In this document: piece after piece, positions 10,417-21,883 of the stretch
How positions within the stretch are numbered: position 1 is the stretch's first letter
Layout: every line of letters starts with the position of its first letter
Source: Sweltsa coloradensis
Taxonomy: Eukaryota; Arthropoda; Insecta; Plecoptera; Chloroperlidae
DNA: 64,000 nt
Direction: 5' to 3'
NCBI GenBank assembly: GCA_024449915.1
Contig: JAMZAV010001439.1
Coordinates: 62,001-126,000, forward strand
Notes under the pieces: model-generated
What the model saw: only the letters and a program-made list of their open reading frames with translations
Database searches by the model: none
What the model was told of the DNA's origin: nothing
Program-made: the position numbers and the translations under genes

Positions 10417-13400
10417 GTAAAAATAATATAGTTATCAATAATTTGATTAATAGATCTTAGTAAATTTTGTTATTAATGATGACTATATTGAATAATGCTA
10501 ATCGTATTACATATTTTGGTTATAATGAGTGTTGGTTTTCATCAATATTAACCATCAAATTGATGTATGAGTGTGAGTTTGGTTTGGAGTGTGGGTGTGG
10601 GATTGAGATTTATATAAGAGTGTTTGTAACTGTAAATCATGGTTTTGTAAAAAATATTAACGATAGAACATCAAAAACAAGTCATTGTTGTTATTATTTA
10701 CTACAATTAAGAAATTAAAAACGTCCGCCCCAACCGGATTCGAACCACGGGTCTCTCGCATTCCAGGGAAGCGTCTTAACCACTAGACCATCAGGACGGG
10801 TACATTTTAATCTCTGAATTGTAGTTGCATTATACATCTGAATGGATGAAGCAGCCATTTAAAAATAAAAGTGCAGGAAATTTAAAATTACAAAACTTTG
10901 AACCTTGACGGATATTAACATATTAACTTTTAAACAATTCGAATTATTTTTTTTGGTACAATTTTAGATGAATCAATACCTTTGTATAGACCTATTTTGA
11001 TGTTTGATTTGTTGGCATATTGCATTTTGAGATCTTGTTTTCAATCAATTGTAATCCAATGTCTAAAGCACACATGTTTTACTTGCTATGTTGTTAATTG
11101 GACGTAAAAAAATAAAACAAATATATATTGCATATACTTTTACTTATAATGGGAAATTCCCAAATCAAATGGAGCTGACATGTCCATCAGGTGTTGTTGG
11201 ACATGATTGACCAGTTTTCTCTTCTCAGGGAGCCTACGACATGGTCCTGAACCAAATCACAAGCTGTGTTCAGTCAGGAAAAGGCAAACTGAACTTGGCT
11301 TTCCGTCCATACTTCGTCAAGCAAGATGGCAAGAAGACGCAGTTGTTTCGAGGCAGTCTTTCCTCTCCCTTCAGTAAGGAGGAGTTTAATGCTCTGGTTG
11401 TAAGTATAAGCGACACAAACAAACGCCTCACTGCACCCTGCAGAGTGGACGAACATCTAGAACAGAATCAGATTAGGTCTCGATATTATAATGTAACAGT
11501 ATGAATTAAAACGAAGTTAACAAAGACAATGCATTAAACAGGTGCAAGCTGTATCTACAATAATATGAGATATTGTCAATTTAAGTTTTTTTTGATCTGT
11601 TTATTGTAACGATATAAATGTGTTTCAATAGTGACAAAATCCTACCTACTGAGCTCAGTTTAGAAAATCTACTACTGAAGGGCTGCCCATGTATGCTTTA
11701 TTGACAACTTTGCAAAGTTGGATGAACTATTGGATGCTGATTGGCCCAGCGAATAGCTATAATTTGCCAACTGCCAAATGTGTCCCATTCCCTCTTAACG
11801 TTAAGCCCAATCTTATAGTGTATTTAAATAGATAGTTTTTATTTAGATTGGTAATTTCAGTTACTATTGTGTATTTTTCCCAATTTTAATCATATTATTA
11901 TTGGAAGTAGTAGTAGGTTAAAAGGATAAAAATACTTTTTGCATTTTTTGTATTGTGACAATGATGTGAAAGGTAAACTATAAACAATAATATGCGTTAT
12001 TGTTATATTTTAATGGACATACAATTTGTATTCTTTTAGTCCGTATATGCCTAGACGAGCTTGTTTTGCAGGTATTTACTATATCAAATATCTGTCTCTA
12101 GTTGGGCATTGTTCGATCGTCATTGTGTCGCCGCCAACGCTTAGTATTTTTATAATTTAATGTCCAGTCAAAATCAGTTATGTGACTGAGTGGGTAAACT
12201 CTTAATACGAATTTATTCAAAATGCTATTTCAACAGTAAAATATGTTGTAAATAAAAATCATTTGACTTTACACTGTTATTAATATTTTTATTTAAAATG
12301 TGATATTTCGACTACTTTTCAGCAGTCTTTATCAAACAATACAACATTTAAAAAAACAGCCACAACAAACAAGACAAAAAAAATATATAAATATGGCTGT
12401 GTATTAGTACCAAATTATTGACAAAAATGTTTTTTATGAATAAAAATAAAAAAACCAGAACATTAAAATGACATGTTGGACAGTTGGTGTATGAAATTAA
12501 ACTGTTGATCTAGTGATGAAATTGATGGACAGAAACTCTTCCAAATGGCTAAATAATTAACGCTAGGCACACTGATTGTATTGGCCACACACGAAATCAA
12601 ACCAGCTTCCTTGATTTTAATGATGATTTTCATAAACATGTTCTGCGAGTATTGAAAATTGTCTTTGTTGTGGTTTTTTAATTGTTGTATTGTTTGATAA
12701 AGACTGCTGAAAAGTAGTCAAAATATCAATTTTAAATAAAAATATTAATAACATGTAAAGTCCAATGATTTTTATTTTCAACGTTACTACCTGTTATATA
12801 GTTTCATTTTTAATAAAGTAAAATATGTATTAAAAAAAACTAAAAAGCTCAATATTCCGGGAAAGAACATGTCCACACAATTGCATTTTATTATCCATAC
12901 TGTTCTAACTATTTCAGTGTATTTATTACAAATTTGTTTATTTATTTTTATTTAACTGACTCTCTTGTTCGCAGTTGCACGGCGAGTTTTTTCTAAAGAA
13001 GAACAACAAGTACTTATCTAAGTTCAAGTACGATGGTAAAGCGTGCGCGGCTATAGATACGTTCGCCGCTAACTCGTACAAGAGCTTCAAGAAGCGTATC
13101 GGCGTGGTGAACAAGGAATGCGCCATCCCGCCTGTGAGTAGCTTAGGTCATACAATTATCATTGCCCTCTCATATTTATTCGATAATTTATTAAGTGCCT
13201 AGTGTAGTTCACATTCCGGCTGAACAATGGAAAATGATTCCATCGTCATTTTGCACCATTATCTTTACAACAATATTCAAAATCATTAATTTATTACTTT
13301 TGTTAGTATTTTCCGATATTATTTCTTTCTAATATCATGAACTTTGTATTGATGAGTACGCTGCCCCGTGGTCGTCCATGTTATCTGGCCAGCTGTCAAA

Positions 13401-16400
13401 CATAGACTGAACTTAAAACATTATCCGGACTTTATTCTATCTTCAGCTCTGTAGGACCTTGTAAACGTGACATCGGTATGTTAATTTAGTGATCTGTAAA
13501 ACAGTAATTTATAAAGTTGAATGAATGTTCTCCCTATTTTTCAATTAATATTCTCTGGAATGCAAATTCTAAAGAAGAATATTATTAATAATATTATGCA
13601 TGTGATCACGATTTTTTTTGATGATTCCTTTATTTTTAACGATGTTAGGCTAATTTCCACAAATTGATTAAGTAATCTCGTTTCAAGGGGGATGAGTTAA
13701 TAACTCGGTCAACGTGCTCAAATTGATTAAGTAATCTCGTTTCAAGGGGGATGAGTTAATAACTCGGTCAACGTGCTCAAATTGATTAAGTAATCTCGTT
13801 TCAAGGGGGATGAGTTAATAACTCGGTCAACGAGCTCAAATTGATTAAGTAATCTCGTTTCAAGAGGGATGAGATAATAACTCGGTCAACGAGCTCAAAT
13901 TGATTAAGTATTCTCGTTTCAAGGGGGATGAGTTAATAACTCGGTCAACGTGCTCAAATTGATTAAGTAATCTCGTTTCAAGGGGGGTGAGTTAATAACT
14001 CGGTCAACGAGCTCAAATTGATTAAGTAATCTCGTTTCAAGGGGGATGAGTTAATAACTCGGTCAACGAGCTCAAATTGATTTAAAATATGTGTTCAATG
14101 CCCCACATTGAGTTTAGGCAAATACATAAGTACATAATTAAACACTTTTTAAATATTTTTTAGTTTAACTGTTTAACTCACTTAGGTACTGGATGGGTGA
14201 CAACTAATCGATCCAACATCGTATAACCATGCAATTAGATGTCATCCCTCTAGATCTTGACATAAATCACCTAAAAATTCAATGTTTTAAAAAAGTTTTT
14301 CTTAAAAAAATGTTCTTAACGTTGTATAACATTGTAATCGTCATAGTTTTCTATTTGAATTTTATTTAGTATAATGTTCTTTTGTGCATCTGAGTAACCT
14401 ATTTAGATGTTTGATTTGTTTATATAATTTTTTATTTTTGTGCTTTAATATTCAATAAATTTTTTTGTAAAAGCCTATATCGCACTTGTGGATTGTAACT
14501 CTGTTGTTGGTGGCAATATATAATTAAAAATTAGATTTTTGGGGCCTACTGGTTGCGAGTCACAGTTTTTAATCTTATTTACCTCTGGCTGTGTAATTTT
14601 GATGGAATTTAGTTGATATCAGAACATAAAAGGAAAGGCCAATCTGTAGCTGAAACGTATCGCGCGATCTTCTGAGTCGGGAGCTCTCGGGTTCGATGCC
14701 CGCCACCGGAAATCTTAATGTTTCTCATAATACCTACTTAGACTCGATGGATAAGACACAATTTATTTTGAATTTTAAATTACTACCTGCACCGCGTTTC
14801 GAACCAAATACATTAATATTGTCATTGAAATTCAAATACAGACGACCCACACAGAATACAATTTGTCAATATTATTTTGGATGGTAAATATTGATTATGT
14901 TACATTAGACCGACGGCGTTGGCTCCAGTGTAATAGTTAAGGAGGTCCTGGAATAAAATCCCGTCGAGTCTGCCAAACCTGACTGAATTTGAGGTTTTCT
15001 TTGGTCATAAAGGCGAATGCAAACAATTTAGTACCTTAAACATCCCCTACACAATTGTACCATTTTTCAAAATACCTAACGAGACACCTGAAGAGGGGCA
15101 TGCATTGTGCCCTGGGCAGGTTGAAATGTAATATATCCGTGGTTCGATTCCCGGTTGGGGCGGACTTTTTTAATTTCTGAATTGTAGTAAATAATTATAT
15201 AAATAATATGTATTGTATATTAGTAGAGGTAATAAGAAATTGTTTTATAAAAACCCAAATTTCGTTTAAAAAAAATTGCGTTTTTCGCGATTTCATTAAA
15301 ATGGTCAAAAACGTTGCTAATTGTTTTGTAATTTTTAATTTATTTTAATTTTAAAAAATGAACCTTTAAATGGGGATGACATCGTTTCCAAAAAGTTAGA
15401 ATCGATCATTGGGAGCCAAAAATCTATACAGAATAGATTCCCAAGCCAAAATAAATAATTTTACGCGCCGTTATTTTGGGAGACTATTGCCGCAGAGTCC
15501 GTGATAAGCGCCGTTTATTTTTGCGGTCTATTTCTGTGGAGCCCGTGACGTCACGAAACGATGTACCGCCTGCCGCGCGCGTAATGTTCGGTCCGGACCG
15601 GCACCTCCACCAAAATTCGCGAAAATTCTGGTCCGGCACCTCCACCATCCCTCCACATTTTGAGCACTAAAACGTTTAATTTCGCGAGTTACTTCGCGTT
15701 TTGTCAATTTTCATACTATTTCGTTCGTTATTTCGCGCTATACACGAAATCTTTCTTAATTCGCGTTTTGAAAATGTGGTTTTTCCATCCCTACAATTTG
15801 TCTCATCTTAACTAGAGCCCGGAGTTTTGTGGGTTCAATGAACGCAGACAGTGGTGGTCAGGTTGTAAACCTATCACAGTTTGACAGCTGAAGTGGACTC
15901 CGCAGAGCAGTAAAGTACAGTCACATCCAGTGCGACCTTGGCCCTATATCCTGTATGGGGATGATATTGATAGAGCGGGTGTAATTGAAACGTTGATCTT
16001 GCGCGGCATTAAAGTAATGTAGGCGCAGCAAGAAGAGTAAACCACTAAACCTAGGCCTACATACAAGTGGTTTTCGATACTCGGGAGGTTGCAACCAACT
16101 TGCATCGGATGTGATTGTACTTTTTTATTACGGAGAGGTCCATCCTTCCCGTCAAATTCGGACGGATTTACAACCTTTCATAATAGAGCAGGCGACATCC
16201 TAGTTTCTTTGAACCCTAAAACGCCGGGCTCTAGTTAAGATGAGACAAACTGTAGATGATATAATTCACAATATTACATTTTAGGCAATAAAATGGGAAT
16301 TTAAAAAAAAATCGCAAATTTCGTTATCACCATTTTGCACTGCCTCTATATAATATATGATATTTTAAGTGAGTATGGTCGCAATAATACGATGCCATTA

Positions 16401-16625
16401 TTTTGTGTTATATTAAAATGTAGATATTATTTGATTAAATAATATAACAACGTATGTTTGTCATTGCAGGGAAACTACACCATAGACGCCTGGAGAGCCT
16501 CGTTTAGTCCTAGTCCTCTAGCTATGTTGGAGTACGGGTCGTACAAGGTTGAAATGCAGATTCTACTCAGAAACAAACTGGTTGGTTGTGTCGAATTCTT
16601 AGGTGATCTGAAGCGGAAAGCTTAG
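10363..16625 (+). CDS. Secreted MD-2-related/GM2-activator-like protein, 4 exons
   Basis: Spliced CDS: 10363-10416, 11229-11399, 12975-13133, 16470-16625. All introns are phase 0 with GT/AG ends. The product has 179 residues. Residues 1-18 form a hydrophobic signal peptide. Four cysteines lie at 31, 99, 124 and 168, suitable for two disulfides. An N-glycosylation sequon NYT starts at 130, directly after CAIPP. The C-terminal block (CAIPP-GNYT..., then EYGSYKVEMQ and LVGC) follows the pattern of small insect secreted proteins related to the MD-2/ML and DUF1091 groups: C-P-x-G-Y, later G-x-Y-x-v, then a final cysteine. Such proteins bind lipids in an extracellular beta-sandwich; the ligand here is unknown. 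The family call rests on pattern only, but the gene model is strong. Confidence 0.82.
10727..10830 (-). repeat. tRNA-derived SINE in intron 1
   Basis: On the - strand: TGGTCTAGTGGTTAAGACGC (A-box region), then GTGGTTCGAATCC (B box). The acceptor strands still pair with G-U allowance (CCGTCCT with GGGGCGG), but the T stem is broken. Flanking AAATT...TCTGAATTGTAG matches the tail of the fragment at 15140-15195, showing one SINE family in two introns of the same gene. Confidence 0.6.
11229..11399 (+). CDS. Exon 2 of secreted protein
   Basis: Acceptor TTCTCTTCTCAG ends at 11228; donor GTAAGT begins at 11400. It has 57 codons, starting GAYDMVLN, with the first mature cysteine at residue 31 and beta-strand-like alternation around LNLAFRPYF. 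Confidence 0.85.
12250..12776. mobile_element. MITE with ~95-bp inverted repeats in intron 2
   Basis: The left arm (about 12250-12345) and right arm (about 12685-12776) are reverse complements with a few changes. Both include the words GACTACTTTTCAGCAG and ATTAATATTTTTATTT. The interior of about 340 bp codes for nothing. Ends begin AAATAAAAATCATT. I could not fix the target duplication. The hairpin structure suggests a foldback-type MITE. Confidence 0.7.
12975..13133 (+). CDS. Exon 3 of secreted protein
   Basis: Acceptor GTTCGCAG ends at 12974; donor GTGAGT begins at 13134. It has 53 codons, beginning LHGEFFLKK and ending KECAIPP. It contains cysteines 99 and 124 and is lysine-rich and basic. 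The open frame continues past 13133 into the intron, but the good donor and the phase-0 match to exon 4 fix the end. Confidence 0.85.
13661..14080. repeat. 59-bp minisatellite in intron 3
   Basis: Seven tandem copies of a 59-bp unit. Each has AAATTGATTAAGTAATCTCG, TTTCAAGGGGGATGAG and AATAACTCGGTCAACG, followed by TGCTC or AGCTC. Copies differ at one to three positions, so the expansion is recent. It lies in the long intron between exons 3 and 4. Confidence 0.95.
14643..14709 (+). repeat. tRNA-like fragment in intron 3
   Basis: GTAGCTGAAACGTATCGCGC resembles a D-arm/A-box and CGGGTTCGATGCCCG is an intact T arm with a perfect B box. No matching acceptor stem is visible, so this is probably a SINE head. 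Confidence 0.5.
14905..15195 (+). repeat. SINE composite (tRNA-like plus body)
   Basis: The first half shares ordered words with 30040-30235: GGAGGTCCTGG/AGAGGTCCAGG, GACTGAA, AAGGCGAATGCAAAC/GAGGCGAATACAAGC, ACACCTGAAG and GGGGCATGCATTG. It is followed by a B-box-like GGTTCGATTCCCGG and the tail TTTAATTTCTGAATTGTAG, which also flanks the SINE at 10727. Confidence 0.6.
15196..16469. other. Rest of intron 3: repeats, no exon seen
   Basis: Contains an inverted pair: CTCATCTTAACTAGAGCCCG (near 15800) and CGGGCTCTAGTTAAGATGAG (near 16227). Both border a segment with GACTCCGCAGAGCAG and other non-coding sequence, so a ~450-bp inverted-repeat element probably lies at about 15795-16250. The 64-residue frame at 15476 has no recognisable domain. 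Confidence 0.5.
16470..16625 (+). CDS. Exon 4 of secreted protein, stop codon
   Basis: Acceptor TGTCATTGCAG ends at 16469. The exon carries 51 codons plus TAG, starting GNYTIDAW and ending DLKRKA. It contains the last cysteine (168) in LVGC. The basic C-terminal tail has no membrane anchor. Confidence 0.85.
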   Translation, partial: GNYTIDAWRASFSPSPLAMLEYGSYKVEMQILLRNKLVGCVEFLGDLKRKA

Positions 16626-16660
16626 ATAGTTTACTAGATTTATACTTCATATGTAATAAT

Positions 16661-16666
16661 AATAAA
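16661..16666 (+). terminator. Poly(A) signal AATAAA
   Basis: AATAAA lies 35 bp past the stop codon of the secreted-protein gene and is followed by an A/T-rich then GT-rich stretch (GATGGTCTTGTG), as expected for a cleavage site. Confidence 0.65.
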
Positions 16667-16881
16667 ATATATTCACGATGGTCTTGTGTATTGAATTTTT
16701 GTACTTCAATTATGTATTTATTCTTAAAAGTTTTACGTGTATTTGTAAAACGCCACCCAATTAATACTGACGATATGTATATATTGGTTGGTACGTTACA
16801 ATCACTAGGAATATCACAACGTCAATAGCCCTTAAATACAAATTGTGTGTGATATCCATTAATACAGTACAATTGATGTTA

Positions 16882-17455
16882 CGAGGAAAACGTTTAAGTC
16901 CAGCCGCGTTGATGGGTGAGCTTTTTTGTAAGTTTCAAGTTTGCGTAGGATCACTTTTCCTTTGCAAGTGCTTTTTGAATGCATATTAGGTGATTGTTGT
17001 CGAGTTTCTATTGTTACTTGTTAATTGTAATTATAAACCTAAAAAAAACTCATATTAAAACCTTTATTCTATGGATCCTGGCTAACTTTTTCAACTTTTT
17101 CTTTCAAAAGGTACTACATCACCATAACCTTAATGTCCATGTATAATATGAACGTTGTAGCCCCACCCGTTTGGTCAGAATCGGCCCAAATGTCACGAAA
17201 ATATGGCACTAAAAATCGAAAAAAATCGTAAAAGTGCGATATTCATTAGAATTTTTTTTTCGATTGTTCCCAAAAACGTGGCACGTCTAAGTTCAGAGAT
17301 TTAAGAGGTCCTCTTCAATTTTTATCAAGATCACTTATGCCGTTTGCCCGAAATCGTGCGAACAAACAGACAAAAACAAAACAAAAACAAAAAAACAACC
17401 AAGCTAATTTTTTTGGGGGGTCAGTGAAATTGAAGTCTTCGCTTCGCTCATCCAA
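16882..17455 (+). mobile_element. Family A asymmetric-end repeat, copy 1
   Basis: Leader GAGGAAAACGTTTAAGTC, then the hinge GATGGGTGAGC, body, and 3' end CTTCGCTTCGCTCATCCAA. The body carries the phrase GCCCCACCCGTTTGGTCAGA and, near the 3' end, a CAAACAGACAAAAAC tract. It codes for nothing. The same family occurs at 17461, 58098, 59769 and 62157. Confidence 0.75.
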
Positions 17456-17460
17456 AAAGG

Positions 17461-18022
17461 TATGCGTTGATGGATGAGCTTTTTTGTAATGTTTAAGTTT
17501 GCGTTGGACCACTTTTCCTTTGCAAGTGCTTTTTGAATGCATTGTAGGTGATTGTTGTCAAGTTTCTATTGTTACTTGTTATTATAAACCTAAAAAAATC
17601 ATATTAAAACCTTAATTCTATGGATTCTGGCTAACTTGTTCAACTATTTCTTTCAAAAAGCAATACATCACCGTAACCTTAATGTCCATGTGAAATATGA
17701 ACATTGTTGTAGCCCGAACCGTTTGGTCAGAATCGGTCCAAATGTTATGAAAATATAGCACTAAAAATCGAAAAAAAATCGTAAACGTACGATATTCACG
17801 AGAAATATTTCTTCGATTGTACCCAAAAACGTGGCAAGTTTAAGTTTAGAGATTTCGAAGGTCCTGTCAAATTTTCATGAAGATCGCATATGCCGTTTGC
17901 CCGGTAGAGAGCGAAAAAACAGACAAAAATACAAAAAAACAAAACAAAACAAAACAAAAAAAACACCCGAGCTAAATTTTTTGGAGGTCAGTGAAATTGA
18001 AGTCTTCGCTTCGCTCATCCAA
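17461..18022 (+). mobile_element. Family A repeat, copy 2 (tandem, leaderless)
   Basis: Begins GCGTTGATGGATGAGCTTTT only a few bases after copy 1 ends and closes with CGCTTCGCTCATCCAA. The 5' leader (AGGAAAACGC...) is absent. This suggests unequal exchange or insertion into the end of copy 1. Confidence 0.7.
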
Positions 18023-18129
18023 CAATAATGTGCTTGGTATAAGTTTTAACAAAAATAAATACTCAAAAACTCTACAAACATTTAGCTAAACAACTTGACT
18101 GATTGATTGATTGGATATTGCTTAACGTC

Positions 18130-18400
18130 TCATATTTATGCAACTAGGCTAATCGAGATGAAGGGAGGGACGTAAGGGATGACGTGAGGGGACAAGGGGT
18201 GGACAGGCCTGTGCTGGTCAGAACCAGCCACAAGCATATAGGGAGGGCAGAGGTTCCCCCACGTCGTGGTCGTCTCCGTCTGTGTCATCATCCGTCTGGT
18301 GTTGTCATTGTCGTCGCCGTAGGGGAGGTAGTCAAAGGGAAGGGGAAAGTCCCCGACGACGACACATTACCTAAAGGCCTAACATATAACATTACTCACA
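18130..18400 (+). repeat. Dispersed repeat with GGTCAGAACCAGCCAC
   Basis: This segment is homologous, at perhaps 70 percent by eye, to 34540-34730: GGTCAGAACCAGCCAC, then GAGGTT, GGTCGTC, TCATCAT, TTGTC, TTGTCGT and GTCCCCGA in the same order. The 76-residue frame across it is fortuitous. Confidence 0.5.
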
Positions 18401-18494
18401 TCAAAATATATTAAATTTAACCATATAATAATACAATGATAAAATTTGTACAAATCTCTTTTTAATACAAGAATCAGAAAGTGACAATAAAATT

Positions 18495-18705
18495 ATGAAA
18501 GTGTGAATTCCAATGATATTGTTTCCCTAAGAAGTTTCTTGAAGTCCAGTGCCTTCATGTTGAGAGCCTTCAGATCCAGAGGAAGTTCCCCCCACAGTCT
18601 TGTAGCACGAGGATAGAATGACAGCCTGTAAGCTTCAGTTCTTGCACAAGGAGCCACCATCTCACCTCAAAGTCTTGCCCTGTTCCTACTTGCTAGCTGA
18701 TCCAC
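18495..18705 (-). pseudogene. LINE C-terminal remnant
   Basis: On the - strand the frame reads EAYRLSFYPRATRLWGELPL, then LDFKKLL and a TAA stop. This matches the closing segment of many non-LTR retrotransposon polymerases (ayknSFFPRtir-WN-LP... FK-l). An in-frame TGA upstream shows it is dead. Only the last ~60 codons remain, consistent with 5' truncation. Confidence 0.6.
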
Positions 18706-19302
18706 TACTTATATTAAAAAGATAAAATATGTCTAGTGAAAATCCTGGCAAAAAAAAAATTCTGTGTCCTTGCTCAAAGGTAGCACAAGAGACTTTGTTA
18801 TATTTTGTGAGTCAGTTTCTCGTAAGCTGTACGAGTCACGACAGACGGTCGGTGTTGTGGTTAATGTGATAGTCAGCCATTGTGTCCTGCTTCAACCATC
18901 AACAGCAAATTAAAGAGATCATCATGACAAGTAGTATGTTAAAATTAATTTTCCTCCTGTTTCCTTCACTTGATTTTCAAACTGTTTCAAAATGCAATTT
19001 ATTATTATCATTGATTTTTTTTTAGCTAATTGTTAAATTTTTGTTACCGATGTTGTTAAATTAATTAATCTGTTTATGCCAGATGTATTCGTTGTATGTG
19101 TTCTTTGGCTTTGTATTTAAATATAAAAAGTTACAATCATGTATATTTAGAAACTGTGGTAATATTGGTAAAACGCCAGGTTTTTGTTTTGGAGTTATCA
19201 CCACGTCGTAGATATTTGTATTGTATTTCAAGACCAGTAAAGATAGTATGGCCGCAAATTTTAATGATTTTTTAAAATTATACAGAGGTTTATCAATACG
19301 AG

Positions 19303-19581
19303 TTGGCCGATAGTTCAAGGTGGGTCTTCAATTCGCGTTATATCACATTTGCTCCCATTATTACAATAACATGTTTTAAAGGTGAAGTGGCTGCTAATAT
19401 TGTATTTATTGATACTGTACTTGCCAATGGGGAAGAACCACGACAACGATGGCAGGATAGTGTGGAGAAAGATGTGGAACAGCGAGGAGGAGACTGGAAT
19501 GTGGTGGAAGGAGAAAAGTGGTCGCAGGACAGAAGAAGATGGAGACGCCTTTCTGCAATGCCGACCCAACGCAGAGTTTGA
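19303..19581 (+). pseudogene. Second LINE C-terminal remnant
   Basis: The frame contains GEEPRQRWQDSVEKDVEQRG and later SQDRRRWRRLSAM before a stop. This matches the closing pattern of RTE-like elements and 'craniofacial development protein 2-like' proteins (GRPk-RW-D-i--dl... DR--Wr). Upstream residues do not resemble polymerase, so it is a short truncated copy. Confidence 0.5.
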
Positions 19582-19654
19582 CGTGGCCACAGATAATAAT
19601 GATTTATTTTACGCAGAATTAGATGCAAACATTTTGATGCTTATATTGATGGAT

Positions 19655-19805
19655 TTTATACTTTCCTTGCTTTACAGTAGGCTACTGTACTATGTTATAA
19701 CATTTACAATGTGATATGTATAATGTTATTATACTTTCCTTGCTTTACAGTAGGCTACTGTACGGTTTTATAACATTTACCATGATTGTAATGTTATTTT
19801 TTTTT
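19655..19805. repeat. Two-copy tandem repeat, ~75-bp period
   Basis: ATACTTTCCTTGCTTTACAG followed by TAGGCTACTGTAC occurs near 19660 and 19733, each followed by TTATAACATTTAC. It lies just past the LINE remnant and may be part of its 3' UTR. Confidence 0.75.
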
Positions 19806-20404
19806 TACACATTGTATGTAAAAGTTATGTGATCTATTTACAATAAACATGCGAACTATATACTTAATTTTTTCCCGATTAATAAACAAATTAGTGTAGT
19901 AAACATAGTTTTGAATTTGTTTTTGTATGTATTTAATGTAGGCCTAGACATAATAAAACTGTTGACTTGTGAAATTTTAAAGTAAAATAAATGTATGAAT
20001 AGACAACTGATTGACAACTATGATAACTATGACAACTATGATACTTATAAAAACACGAGCAAACATAATTTTCAATTTTAAATGATGGTAGGGGCACTCG
20101 GGGTGAAACTTCGCTTGCTGCCGTCTGATCAATTCTCATGTTATTATATACAACTATGCCAAATATTTTCATAGTCGTAATTTGACAGGTACCTCACTAG
20201 TTAGTGAAAGAACATAAACTGCTCTGTTAGGTGTGGGAGTGAAAAGAAGGGACTTTACTTTGATGGTACTACCAGCACGTGGTAAACTGTTATGCATAAT
20301 TTGGAAACCGTCATAGAATTCGTGCTATTTAGGGTGACATGTTGCTTGTCGTCCTACTGATTTTTAATTCTCGTATTATTATCTACCAAAACCCCAAGTT
20401 TCAA

Positions 20405-20515
20405 TGCAATATCACGGTGATATATTTCATTTTCAGCCCTCACTATACGAGCCCATTTGAACTGAAATACAAAAAATAATAGTGAGGGCTGAAATTGAAA
20501 TATATCACCGTGATA
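20405..20515. repeat. Hairpin with ~40-bp arms
   Basis: ATATCACGGTGATATATTTC and TTTCAGCCCTCACTAT on the left face ATAGTGAGGGCTGAAA and GAAATATATCACCGTGATAT on the right across a ~35-bp loop. The pairing is nearly perfect. It codes for nothing and is a likely foldback MITE. Confidence 0.85.
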
Positions 20516-20550
20516 TTAAATTTACGGTTATCAGCATGAAAATCGCGGTG

Positions 20551-20680
20551 TAATAGCCGTTATAGCCAACGTTTTTCCAGCCTACGCTTCAAAATATTGA
20601 TTTATTTAATAAATCATAAATATTTAATAAATCAATATTTGAAGCGATAGCTGGAAGAACGTCGGCTATACAATTACTAC
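20551..20680. repeat. Second adjacent palindrome with ~55-bp arms
   Basis: TAGCCAACGTTTTTCCAGCC...CTTCAAAATATTGATTTATT is mirrored by AATAAATCAATATTTGAAGC...GCTGGAAGAACGTCGGCTA around a very short centre (CATA). It stands 36 bp from the previous hairpin, so the two together form a strongly structured 275-bp block. The word CCAACGTTCTTCTG near 20878 echoes its arm. Confidence 0.85.
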
Positions 20681-21883
20681 TAAAACATTTTAAATAAAAA
20701 AAAACATGTTGATGAAGCTACAAGTATTCGTTTACAACAATACAATTTTTACCTTGGCTAGAAGTACGTGGAAATATATTTTTAGCAGTCACTCTTTGTT
20801 GTTAAACAACATTGGTTGTGTGGCAAATATTTTCTCATCGATAATTTGTGGGTAAAAAATATAATATATCCAACGTTCTTCTGTTCCGCGCTTCAATTGC
20901 ATTTACTTCCGGTATGGATATAATACGAGTTATTCATTCAATTATTCATCATAGAAAATAATGTTTTCCAGCTATTGTTAATGGTTTCTAGCTAAAGTGT
21001 TGCGTGTCACTGCTCTGGTGTGCACGTTATTGTTTGCAAGGACTGTGATTGTTGAGTGAAGGACAACCAAGCGATTACACGACGGCGACGCAGAGTATAG
21101 TTATTGTGGTTTCAACTCGTATTGTTGTGACATGGATCGCTTCCAACAGTGATGCTATTTTACTGCTGACCATTATTATTAAAGATGAATTATTATTTTA
21201 TTTTACTTCAATATAAGCGTCCATAATGAGGTGCCGTAGAAATACCAGGATACTTTATCTCACAATAAGTGAAGCGGTTTAAAAGGCTATGGTAGTGTTA
21301 GCCTTGGGCGCCTTACAAAGGCTGGCTGTGCTACCACTGGGCGCTTCAGAAGTCTGTATAGCTGTGCTAACTTTGACCGCCATCAATACACGACTCTCAA
21401 AGGGGTATTAACCCGCTAAACCCCCCAAAAAAATTTATTCGGGCTTACCACTTATTAATTTAGAAAATAACTAAACAAATATTGCGTTCACCTTGACCTG
21501 AAAAATAATTGCCAAACTTGTTAATATTCGAGCTAGGTCCCATCGGCAAAAATCTCTCATAAGAAATAACATGGGTCCGGGGACGATTTTAATCCCAAAA
21601 CATGTTGTCCTTAATTGACGTACTCGACAGATTTTTCTGTAAATCTGGTATATTTGTTTTTTTATAAAAAAAAAAGCCTTATACAGGCATACAATCAACA
21701 AGTAACTATAGTTACTTGACAATGATCGCCTATACCTACATTGTATACAACAAGCAAGTCTTAAGACCACTCGATATTTTATTTTCTATTTTTAATTGGT
21801 AATACCATAGAAATTAATCGATTTTGATAAAATTATAATATTGGAACAAATAATTTTGCAATGGAACTTGAAAAAGTAATGAG

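Noticed and set aside
13661..14080. CRISPR-like array
   Set aside because: Copies are contiguous 59-bp tandem repeats without unique spacers, in an intron of a eukaryotic gene.
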